From an uncultured Odoribacter sp. (GTDB lineage Bacteria > Bacteroidota > Bacteroidia > Bacteroidales > Marinifilaceae): a stretch of 5,513 nucleotides of DNA. Every line of letters begins with the position of its first letter. Position 1 is the stretch's first letter. The stretch is from the NCBI GenBank assembly GCA_947039985.1, contig CAMRAP010000127.1, positions 1-5,513 on the forward strand. Reading direction: 5' to 3'. Shown in pieces: positions 1 to 5,513 of the stretch. A program made the position numbers and the translations under genes. A model generated the notes under the pieces. The model did not search any database. It was not told the DNA's origin and was given only the letters and a program-made list of their open reading frames with translations.

Positions 1-984
1 ACCTGATTCAGTACGTGCTTTATTATAAGTCGATTTAAGGAAAATTTTGTCTTTATGTGTATTGCCAGCTAATGCAGTAGCTATAACTGCACTACTCACT
101 ACATGACCACCTCCATTGTATCTTAAGTCTAAAACGACATTAGTTATATTTTGAGTTTTCCATTGACTGAATATTTCAATCAAATCGTTATCAAAAGCGT
201 ATTCAAATTGATTATAGTTCAGATAACCAACTTTTGTAGCCTTATCTGCAAGTGTCAATATTTTATGGTGCCAAATAGGAGTAGTATTATATTCCGTATT
301 TGTCAATGCAGAGCTTTTTAAATTTTGGACACTCCATGTCCACTCTTCTTTTGTACTATCAATTGTAAGTTCTCCCCACTCAATAGTCATCTTCCCACTA
401 CCTTCGCCATTGATTAATGAATTCATTTTATCATAAAATTGATATTCTTCGACTTTAGAGTATTTAGAGTATGCTTTTCCGTCCACTTTTGTAATAACAT
501 GACCTCGAGTCATATTGTTTTTGTCAGCAGATGAGCCAGGCTTGACACCCATAATGTGCATGACCAAACTGTTATTATTCGTATCAGATAAGCCAGTTAG
601 AATTCCAAAATCATTAGCTGTATGAGAATTTTTACCACTTTTTGCTTGAGGGGAAGTTTCTAAAATGTGTGAATGATAATAGAGACGTACATCTTTCCCC
701 ATATTATCTTTTCCCCAAACTCCATCATCTTTATTTATATTATTTTGAGAGGCAACTCCATTTAATATGCTAAGGAGGAATTCATCATATGCAGCTGAAT
801 CTGCTTTTACGTTTACCACTGCTTCATTCCACAAATAGTTCTCAGTCATATAATCAAGAACCCATTTATTGACTCCTATAATTGTGGGATCTAGTTCTGG
901 TTTTGGATCTGGTTGTAGTTCGTCTTTTTCACAAGCAAATAGTAGAAATGCTATAGTGAATAAACTAAAAGATGTTCTAATCAT
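1..984 (-). CDS. S41-family (C-terminal processing type) peptidase, lipoprotein, 3' end cut by window
   Basis: This frame is open from an ATG at 984 to the window edge, giving the first 328 residues. Residues 1-17 are a hydrophobic signal ending Leu-Leu-Phe-Ala before Cys18, a lipobox. Cys18 is followed by Glu-Lys-Asp-Glu, which fits the Bacteroidota lipoprotein export signal, and then a Pro/Asp-rich linker, so a surface-anchored lipoprotein is inferred. Residues about 38-75 (WVLDYMTENYLWNE) resemble the N-terminal domain of Bacteroidota S41 peptidases. Residues about 125-170 (VKPGSSADKNNM, then RGHVITKVDGK) are PDZ-like. Residues 252-305 begin the S41 core, with VGYLNYNQF and DLRYNGGG (286-293). 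The catalytic Ser/Lys region lies beyond the window, so activity cannot be judged. The substrate is unknown. There is no Shine-Dalgarno sequence before the ATG. The start is chosen because it places the signal peptide correctly. Confidence 0.9.
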   Translation of the reverse strand, partial: MIRTSFSLFTIAFLLFACEKDELQPDPKPELDPTIIGVNKWVLDYMTENYLWNEAVVNVKADSAAYDEFLLSILNGVASQNNINKDDGVWGKDNMGKDVRLYYHSHILETSPQAKSGKNSHTANDFGILTGLSDTNNNSLVMHIMGVKPGSSADKNNMTRGHVITKVDGKAYSKYSKVEEYQFYDKMNSLINGEGSGKMTIEWGELTIDSTKEEWTWSVQNLKSSALTNTEYNTTPIWHHKILTLADKATKVGYLNYNQFEYAFDNDLIEIFSQWKTQNITNVVLDLRYNGGGHVVSSAVIATALAGNTHKDKIFLKSTYNKARTESG

Positions 985-1042
985 AAGAGTGTTGTGTTAA
1001 AGAATAATATTTTTCCATCCTATTTTAGTCAATGGCATAAAG

Positions 1043-1050
1043 CAAATATA
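1043..1050 (-). promoter_or_regulatory. Candidate -7 promoter box (TATATTTG) for the S41 lipoprotein gene
   Basis: On the minus strand this site reads TATATTTG, an exact match to the Bacteroidota -7 consensus TAnnTTTG. It lies 58 nt before the ATG at 984, which predicts a leader of roughly 50 nt. I find no TTTG at the usual -33 distance upstream, so the match rests on the -7 element and on its place in an intergenic region. It suggests the peptidase is transcribed independently of pabC. Confidence 0.55.
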
Positions 1051-1095
1051 CAATTTTTTTTAAAGGGTAGGGGTGTTTCGTGTTAAATAATAAGT

Positions 1096-1132
1096 CAAAT
1101 CTTCCTATAAAATAGATAAATGACTAGATTTG
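1096..1132 (-). repeat. Inverted repeat downstream of pabC, possible weak terminator
   Basis: CAAATCT at 1096-1102 and AGATTTG at 1126-1132 are perfect 7-bp inverted arms around a 23-nt spacer. The spacer holds a smaller CTAT/ATAG hairpin at 1105-1115. The structure begins 27 nt after the pabC stop on the transcribed strand. The stems are AT-rich and no clear U-tract follows, so termination here is only a possibility. Confidence 0.25.
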
Positions 1133-1159
1133 AAAAGGAAATTCTGATTTTAGAGATTT

Positions 1160-1768
1160 TTATTTTATATCAGATATTTCTATACGGACACCATCTTCTA
1201 TATCGAGCATAGCGTTGATAAGATAAAGGCTATCAAAGAGTTTTAAATCACAGACTTTTATATCTAGTTCTTTTATGATGTCTTTTTGTAGTAAATATTG
1301 TCGTTTCGTTCCGTTCAGTAAGTATGTGTTAGGTGTAAAGTATGTTGCTCCGTCAAAAACAACAATATTGCTATAAGTGGTGTCTGTGATTCTATTATTT
1401 TGAATAATTAGTATATCATCACAATCTCCTTTTTGAAGAAGAAGTTCAGTTAGTGTACTACGGTTTTCATATTTAAAATGATAATCTATTCCTGTTCCAT
1501 CCACACACTTTAGGGAGTGAACAGGCTGTGGATGATAAGGAGAAAATTCTATTTGTTGAATGGTTTGATTGTAAATAATCCGACATTTTTGTATGCCTTT
1601 TCGATTTTCTATAGGGATATTTTCTTTTTCTAATTGAACTATAGATGATTCTCCAAAAACCTCTTTTTGAGTTTGTTGAATGCGTTTGATGTGAAGTTCT
1701 GGGTGAATAAATATCCCGTTTACAACTTTTAAACTTTCAATAAAAAGGGGAGGAGTTATATTTGACAT
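1160..1768 (-). CDS. pabC: Aminodeoxychorismate lyase (class IV PLP aminotransferase fold)
   Basis: The protein has 202 residues, shorter than the 269 of E. coli PabC, and belongs to the fold-type IV PLP enzymes. This enzyme releases pyruvate from 4-amino-4-deoxychorismate to give p-aminobenzoate for folate synthesis in the cytoplasm. Lys99 in FKYENR lines up with the PLP lysine of E. coli PabC (LKHLNR). The following ITDTTYSNIVVF (127-138) matches the cofactor-binding VTE..aN segment, with Asp129 where many members have Glu. YFTPNTYLLNGTKRQ (143-157) is the usual last PLP-site segment, and INAMLDI (184-190) the C-terminal one. The shortened length comes mainly from the N-terminal half. It starts 18 bp after the pabB stop, so the two are almost certainly co-transcribed. 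D-amino acid or branched-chain aminotransferase activity is less likely given the pabB neighbour. Confidence 0.88.
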   Translation of the reverse strand: MSNITPPLFIESLKVVNGIFIHPELHIKRIQQTQKEVFGESSIVQLEKENIPIENRKGIQKCRIIYNQTIQQIEFSPYHPQPVHSLKCVDGTGIDYHFKYENRSTLTELLLQKGDCDDILIIQNNRITDTTYSNIVVFDGATYFTPNTYLLNGTKRQYLLQKDIIKELDIKVCDLKLFDSLYLINAMLDIEDGVRIEISDIK

Positions 1769-1786
1769 TTTGACGGTGTTTTATGT

Positions 1787-2752
1787 TTATATGGAGAGAT
1801 AAATCTTTTTGAGCACTTCTTGGTATTCATTGTGAGCATTACTCTTGGCAGTAATCCCCCCTCCACTTCTAAAGAAATAGTGCTCTTCTTCTTTTTCAAT
1901 GTACCGAATCATAACAGCGCTATCTAGGTTCTGTCCATCAAAATATCCAAAAACTCCTGTGTAGTAGCCCCGTTCAATCTGTTCAGCTTCTTCAATCAGT
2001 TCTATCGTTGCTTTTTTAGGCGCTCCAGAAATAGAGCCTGCTGGAAGAAGTTTAAAAATTAAATCGCCTAGTTTTTCTTGCCATCCAACTGCTAGTTTTC
2101 CTGTGATTTCAGAGCTTGTTTGTAGAATATTCCCTTTGCTTGTTTGTATTTCCTCGACATATCGAAAGCGTTTTACCTGAACATTTTCAGCAATCATATT
2201 CAAATCGTTTCGAATTAGATCAACTATTGTATTGTGCTCGCACTTCTCTTTATAATCGTTCAATAAAATAGTTTCAGCATCCGCTAAATTTGCATCAATA
2301 GTACCCTTCATTGGGAAAGAAGAGATTTGTCCCTTGTTTATCTGTACAAAGCTCTCCGGCGAAAAACAAACAAAATGATTGGGGAGTAGTAGTTTATAGC
2401 GTGAGCGACTATGGTAAAAGATCTGTTCTAGTGTTAGTGTGGTTTCAATAGGTGTCCTCTCTGTCAGATTGACAAGGAAACTGTTACCATAAAGTAGTCC
2501 ATTGTGAATGAGATCAAACTTTTGCTGATAAGCTTCCAGGTTTGTTTCTAAGATCTTTAATTCAGGAATAGGGCCATTTTCAGTAGGTTGTTTTATATTG
2601 CTTACTTTGCCAGCAACAAAAGGAATCTGATTATTCTCCAAAGGATTTTCAACAAAGAAGCCATTTTCTAGTTCAAAATCTACCCCAAACAGAAATGGGA
2701 GACCGATAGCTCCGCACCTATTTATCTCTTCTCGTACAGTTTTTGCTTGCAT
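1787..2752 (-). CDS. pabB: Aminodeoxychorismate synthase component I
   Basis: This is the chorismate-binding subunit that aminates chorismate to 4-amino-4-deoxychorismate, the step before PabC. From the ATG at 2752 it has 321 residues, against 453 in E. coli PabB. The shortening is N-terminal, while the catalytic chorismate-binding domain is complete. Visible motifs are GNSFLVNLT (89-97), SPES (131-134), PMKGT with Lys149, EHNTIVDLIRNDL (172-184), GSISGAPK (239-246), ERGYYTGVFG (260-269), SGGGIT (296-301) and NEYQE (308-312). The Lys in the PxKGT motif marks PabB-type enzymes; anthranilate synthases usually have Ala there. The glutaminase partner (PabA or shared TrpG) is not in the window. 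An in-frame TTG at 2764 would add four residues, but it lies inside a promoter-like TATATTTG, so the ATG is preferred. The pabC gene follows after 18 bp. Confidence 0.92.
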   Translation of the reverse strand: MQAKTVREEINRCGAIGLPFLFGVDFELENGFFVENPLENNQIPFVAGKVSNIKQPTENGPIPELKILETNLEAYQQKFDLIHNGLLYGNSFLVNLTERTPIETTLTLEQIFYHSRSRYKLLLPNHFVCFSPESFVQINKGQISSFPMKGTIDANLADAETILLNDYKEKCEHNTIVDLIRNDLNMIAENVQVKRFRYVEEIQTSKGNILQTSSEITGKLAVGWQEKLGDLIFKLLPAGSISGAPKKATIELIEEAEQIERGYYTGVFGYFDGQNLDSAVMIRYIEKEEEHYFFRSGGGITAKSNAHNEYQEVLKKIYLSI

Positions 2753-2761
2753 GATATAAAT

Positions 2762-2769
2762 CAAATATA
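2762..2769 (-). promoter_or_regulatory. Candidate -7 promoter box (TATATTTG) directly before pabB
   Basis: The minus strand reads TATATTTG here, an exact TAnnTTTG match, with only 9 nt between it and the ATG at 2752. If functional, the transcript would start within a few bases of the start codon, giving an almost leaderless pabB mRNA. It sits in the 29-bp gap after the phosphatase stop, and no TTTG is found at the -33 distance. It may therefore be an internal promoter or a chance match in AT-rich DNA. Confidence 0.4.
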
Positions 2770-2781
2770 CAAGGTGAAAGT

Positions 2782-3486
2782 TTATGTTGTGAACAAGGCA
2801 TAAATTACTATAACAACAAGTGTTGTAACTCCTACATATATAAATGAAGAGGTGTATTTTATCTCCTTGGGGTGTTCGATCAATTGTTTGTTTTGGGAAT
2901 CGTATTGTAGTAGTGTTGCCAACATTGGAAAGCGAAGTGCATAACGATATAAATAATAGACAATCAAAGCCCCACTAAGCCCCACTAACATTCCTGCTAA
3001 TAAGTCGCCAGGATAATGTACGCCTAAATGTATGCGAGAGTAAGAATTTAAGCTTGCCCATAGAAGTACAAAAATGGTAAGAAACTTTTGTTTAAAGAGT
3101 AGCATCACTATAAATGCTAAGCCAAAAGAGTTGGCTGCATGACACGATGGGAAGCCATATCTACCCCCTCGTTTCCCATTTACAATATGGATGAATTCAG
3201 AGATGGGATTTTCTAAATTGGATGGACGTAAACGTTCAACAGCAGGGCGTATAAATGTAGCACACATCTGATCACAATAAGTGATGACTAGTACAATAGC
3301 AATGATAGAGAAAATAGTTAGTCGAATATTAAAATTTCGACAGAGTATATATATTATCGTAGCATACATAGGTACCCACGTCATTTTTGCTGATACAATC
3401 CACATGAAACTATCCCAAAAAGGATTGTGTATTCCGTTTAGTGCTAAAAGCAACTCTTGATCGAACTGTTTTAAAATGTCTAACAT
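2782..3486 (-). CDS. PAP2-family membrane phosphatase (lipid phosphatase-like)
   Basis: This 234-residue protein is an integral membrane phosphatase of the PAP2/acid phosphatase superfamily. Hydrophobic segments lie at about 25-48, 55-77, 118-147, 161-183 and 212-231. The three superfamily motifs are present. The first is RPAVERLRP (80-88), which has Arg80 where the KX6RP motif usually has Lys. The second is PSCH (113-116), with the conserved His116. The third is SRIHLGVHYPGD (150-161), with Arg151, His157 and Asp161. Known members dephosphorylate undecaprenyl pyrophosphate, phosphatidylglycerol phosphate or lipid A, with active sites facing the periplasm. The sequence alone does not decide among these. 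A predicted cytoplasmic or periplasmic stretch at 185-211 precedes the last helix. It is the first gene after the sulfatase terminator and has its own promoter-like box. A functional link with pabB and pabC is not evident. Confidence 0.9.
   Translation of the reverse strand: MLDILKQFDQELLLALNGIHNPFWDSFMWIVSAKMTWVPMYATIIYILCRNFNIRLTIFSIIAIVLVITYCDQMCATFIRPAVERLRPSNLENPISEFIHIVNGKRGGRYGFPSCHAANSFGLAFIVMLLFKQKFLTIFVLLWASLNSYSRIHLGVHYPGDLLAGMLVGLSGALIVYYLYRYALRFPMLATLLQYDSQNKQLIEHPKEIKYTSSFIYVGVTTLVVIVIYALFTT
2967..2986. repeat. Two tandem copies of a 10-bp unit inside the PAP2 gene
   Basis: AAGCCCCACT occurs twice in a row (2967-2976 and 2977-2986). It lies within the codons for residues 167-174 of the phosphatase, in the transmembrane segment after the third catalytic motif. 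The unit is not a multiple of three, so gain or loss of one copy would shift the frame after the active site. Confidence 0.6.
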
Positions 3487-3508
3487 ATGTTTACTTTTTA
3501 TTTTACGA

Positions 3509-3516
3509 CAAATATA
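3509..3516 (-). promoter_or_regulatory. Candidate -7 promoter box (TATATTTG) for the PAP2-pabB-pabC unit
   Basis: The minus strand reads TATATTTG, an exact TAnnTTTG match, 22 nt before the phosphatase ATG at 3486 and 14 nt after the terminator hairpin. This gives a leader of about 15 nt. No TTTG is seen at the -33 distance, where the sequence is occupied by the hairpin arm. Its position between a terminator and a start codon makes it the best supported of the three boxes. Confidence 0.6.
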
Positions 3517-3530
3517 AGATATCTAATCTA

Positions 3531-3576
3531 AAAACAGCTTATAGATACTTGATAAATGGTTTCTATAAGCTGTTTT
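3531..3576 (-). terminator. Strong hairpin terminator after the sulfatase gene
   Basis: AAAACAGCTTATAGA (3531-3545) and TCTATAAGCTGTTTT (3562-3576) are perfect 15-bp inverted arms around a 16-nt spacer. After a T-T mismatch the stem can continue with two or three further pairs, closing the loop. On the transcribed minus strand the stem begins 17 nt after the sulfatase stop and ends in GCTG followed by five T, as in an intrinsic terminator. The A-tract on the other arm gives it some bidirectional character, but no plus-strand gene reads into it. Confidence 0.85.
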
Positions 3577-3593
3577 GTAAAAAATGGAGAGAA

Positions 3594-4982
3594 CTACTTT
3601 TCGAACTTGAATTTAAAGTGTTCGTTTTCTGTTCTTGCTTCACTCATTATTTTTTGCAAGTCTGATGTGATTTTAGGATACTGTTTCACAACATTTGCAA
3701 CCTCAGCTGGATCGTTGGGCAAGTTGTACAACTCGTACTTTTCTTTCGTTGGATTGTTTACATTGAGTCGAATCAATTTCCATCCATCTTTAATAACTGC
3801 TTGGCGACCGCCCATTTCATGAAACTCAAAATAGAGGTAGTCGTGCTTTTTTTGCTTGCCTTTATCTTTCAAGCTTGGTAGAAAAGAAATTCCATCCAAT
3901 TCTTTGGGTGTATCGATATCGATCAATTCCCCAACTGTTGGCATAAAATCCCAAAAAGCAGATACGTGATATGATACCGATCCAGGATTGATTACCGCAG
4001 GCCATTGTACAATAAAAGGAGTTTTTATACCTCCGTCATATAGGTCACGTTTGGTTCCTCTGTATGGACCATTACTATCAAAAAAGTATGGATCGTGTCC
4101 ACCTTCTGTATGTGTTCCATTATCAGAGGTAAAAACGATAATGGTATTATCATAAATCCCTTTTTCCTTTAGTAAGTCAACCACTTTCTGTACATCTCTG
4201 TCTAAACGACTAACCATTGCAGCAAATGTTGCTCTTGGTTTTTCTTGGCTTATATAGTGCTTACCTTTGTATGGGTTTTCTTGAAATTTAGTATCATATC
4301 CCATTAATTCTCCTTCAGGAACAATAAGTTCTGCATGAGGAATGGTTGGTGTTAAATAGAGGAAAAATGGTTGTGCTGCATTCTCTTCTATAAAATTCAT
4401 TGCCTTATCAACAATCATATCATGCGAGTATACTTTTTTATTTAGCATCACAGCATCATTGTTTTCAAATAGTTGATTGGGATAGAAACTATGAGCATTG
4501 AGTTGACTTAAATACCCAAAGAAATAGTCAAACCCTTGATTATTAGGATGACCTTCAGTACTTGGTCCACCAAGTCCCCACTTACCTATACAAGCTGTTT
4601 TATAATCTGCTTCTTTAAACATTTCTGCAACTGTAACTTCTGATGCAGGTAGTGCAAGATCGTAAGGTTTTCCATCTTCGCCTTTTCTTCCAAAATTACC
4701 ACGTACATAGGCATTCCCCGTATGTTTTCCTGTCATTAATACACAGCGTGAAGGAGCACTCACGGTTGAGCCTGAGTAGTGCTGCATAAACTTCATGCCA
4801 TTATCAGCTAGTTTATCAATTGCTGGAGTCTTAATAGCTCGTTGTCCGTAGCATCCTAAATCTCCTATACCAAGATCGTCCACCAAAATATAGATTACAT
4901 TTGGTTTTTCTTGTGCTTTAATTGCTCCACACCCTAAGACACCTAAAGCAATAGTGCCTGATACAAAAATACTGTTATGCAT
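3594..4982 (-). CDS. Exported S1-family sulfatase, Ser-type
   Basis: This 462-residue enzyme is a full-length type I sulfatase that hydrolyses sulfate esters, probably in the periplasm or at the envelope; the substrate is not readable. The metal-binding Asp35-Asp36 lie in LVDDLG. The activation motif SAPSRCVLMTG (75-85) puts Ser75 at the formylglycine position, so an anaerobic radical-SAM maturase (anSME) would be needed; none is in the window. Other active-site residues are Arg79, Lys134 in GKWGLG, His216 in PHAE, Asp287-Asn288 in SDNG and Lys311 in RGTKRDLYDGG. GKWGLG has Gly136 where classic arylsulfatases have His; His164 in NAHSFYP is close by in sequence. The N-terminus (1-24) is hydrophobic but has no basic residue before the core. 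It fits signal peptidase cleavage near IKA/Q, with an imperfect lipobox VLGC at 15-18 as the alternative. The gene follows the thioredoxin gene after 6 bp, in the same frame. Confidence 0.94.
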   Translation of the reverse strand: MHNSIFVSGTIALGVLGCGAIKAQEKPNVIYILVDDLGIGDLGCYGQRAIKTPAIDKLADNGMKFMQHYSGSTVSAPSRCVLMTGKHTGNAYVRGNFGRKGEDGKPYDLALPASEVTVAEMFKEADYKTACIGKWGLGGPSTEGHPNNQGFDYFFGYLSQLNAHSFYPNQLFENNDAVMLNKKVYSHDMIVDKAMNFIEENAAQPFFLYLTPTIPHAELIVPEGELMGYDTKFQENPYKGKHYISQEKPRATFAAMVSRLDRDVQKVVDLLKEKGIYDNTIIVFTSDNGTHTEGGHDPYFFDSNGPYRGTKRDLYDGGIKTPFIVQWPAVINPGSVSYHVSAFWDFMPTVGELIDIDTPKELDGISFLPSLKDKGKQKKHDYLYFEFHEMGGRQAVIKDGWKLIRLNVNNPTKEKYELYNLPNDPAEVANVVKQYPKITSDLQKIMSEARTENEHFKFKFEK

Positions 4983-4988
4983 ATTATC

Positions 4989-5468
4989 TTATTTTTTCAC
5001 ACCTAATTTTTCTGTGATAATTTCTTCTATTTGATTTTGTGGACGTAGGCCCGGAACTGCAAAAGGTTTTCCATCTTTGGGAATGAAAATCATCAAAGGG
5101 ATACTACTTGCTTTAAAAAGTTGTGCTAATTCAGACTCTTTGTCAACGTCAACTTTATAAATCTGAATTTTATCGCCATATTCTTTTTGAATTTGTATCA
5201 ATATAGGCGAAAGTTTTCTACAAGGAGGACACCAATTAGCATATAAATCTATAATAAGAGGTTTATTACCAAGATATTTCCACTCTTTGTCTTTTGTAAA
5301 GTCCCAAATTTCTTTTTTAAACTCTGCGGTTGTTAGGTTTTTTACTGTTGCCTTTTTTGATTCTGGTGAACTATAACTCAAGTTTTCTTTGCTGAGTTCT
5401 GTAGCATAAAGACTATTTACTGTTCCTATAAGACAGAAACTAATACATGTAATGATAAACTTAATCAT
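4989..5468 (-). CDS. Exported thioredoxin-family protein (WCPPC active site)
   Basis: This 159-residue thioredoxin-fold protein has a cleavable-looking signal peptide (about 1-22, ending SLYA), so it is expected in the periplasm. The active site is WCPPCR with Cys80 and Cys83. The preceding LIIDLYANW carries Asp74 in the place of the buried Asp of E. coli thioredoxin, and SSIPLMIF (121-128) supplies the cis-proline Pro124. The segment at 45-70, before the redox domain, resembles periplasmic TrxP-type proteins of Bacteroidales. Pro in both middle positions (CPPC) is common in exported reductases. A thiol-disulfide reductase role is therefore likely, but direction and partner are unknown. It is the first gene of a unit with the sulfatase, which starts 6 bp after its stop. 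The start at 5468 follows an A/T-rich stretch with no Shine-Dalgarno. Only 45 bp of upstream sequence is present, and no clear promoter box is visible there. Confidence 0.9.
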   Translation of the reverse strand: MIKFIITCISFCLIGTVNSLYATELSKENLSYSSPESKKATVKNLTTAEFKKEIWDFTKDKEWKYLGNKPLIIDLYANWCPPCRKLSPILIQIQKEYGDKIQIYKVDVDKESELAQLFKASSIPLMIFIPKDGKPFAVPGLRPQNQIEEIITEKLGVKK

Positions 5469-5513
5469 ATTTTTAATATTTAAAGATTTACTGTGATAAA
5501 CGAATATTCAGGG

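Noticed and set aside
1125..1132. Plus-strand TAGATTTG matching TAnnTTTG
   Set aside because: No plus-strand gene follows it, and it overlaps one arm of the inverted repeat at 1096-1132.
1787..2752. TrpE (anthranilate synthase) as the identity of pabB
   Set aside because: The PMKGT motif has Lys where anthranilate synthases have Ala. The gene is next to pabC, and no other trp gene is present.
3441..3665. Plus-strand open frame of 74 residues
   Set aside because: It overlaps the phosphatase start, the terminator and the sulfatase end on the other strand. It has no recognisable domain and its composition is that of a reverse-strand shadow.
3556..3822. Plus-strand open frame of 88 residues
   Set aside because: It is mostly antisense to the well-supported sulfatase C-terminus, and it begins inside the terminator hairpin spacer.
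4743..4745. Cys80 of the sulfatase as the formylglycine residue
   Set aside because: It comes after the motif Arg79. The C/S-x-P-x-R pattern puts Ser75 at the catalytic position.
5469..5513. Promoter for the thioredoxin-sulfatase unit
   Set aside because: Only 45 bp are visible. The nearest match on the minus strand (AATATTCG) differs from TAnnTTTG at two positions.

Overview
All six genes in this AT-rich window lie on the minus strand, so transcription runs from high to low coordinates. The window looks like a chromosomal segment of a Bacteroidota, probably Bacteroidales. Several things point there. Start codons lack Shine-Dalgarno sequences and often follow A/T-rich stretches. Three copies of TATATTTG fit the Bacteroidota -7 promoter consensus TAnnTTTG. 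One lipoprotein carries a Cys-Glu-Lys-Asp-Glu surface-export type N-terminus. The sulfatase is a Ser-type enzyme of the kind common in gut Bacteroidales. The genus cannot be fixed from the sequence alone.

In order of transcription, the right-hand unit (5468 to 3594) is a two-gene cassette. An exported thioredoxin-fold protein with a WCPPC active site is followed 6 bp later, in the same reading frame, by an exported Ser-type S1 sulfatase. A strong hairpin with a perfect 15-bp stem (3531-3576) ends this unit.

The middle unit (3486 to 1160) starts just after that hairpin with its own promoter-like box. It holds a PAP2-family membrane phosphatase, then pabB (aminodeoxychorismate synthase component I) and pabC (aminodeoxychorismate lyase). 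The last two make p-aminobenzoate for folate from chorismate. The glutamine amidotransferase partner (PabA/TrpG) is not in the window. A second promoter-like box lies directly in front of pabB, so the pab pair may be transcribed separately from the phosphatase.

The left-hand unit (984 to 1, cut by the window edge) is an S41-family peptidase lipoprotein, probably surface exposed, behind a 175-bp intergenic region with its own TATATTTG box.

I see no mobile element, CRISPR array, tRNA or rRNA, and no gene-free stretch longer than 300 bases. Most of the window is ordinary core or housekeeping content. The points most worth a second look are the thioredoxin-sulfatase pairing, the sulfatase's variant active-site motif, the terminator/promoter junction at 3509-3576, and the near-leaderless arrangement at pabB.
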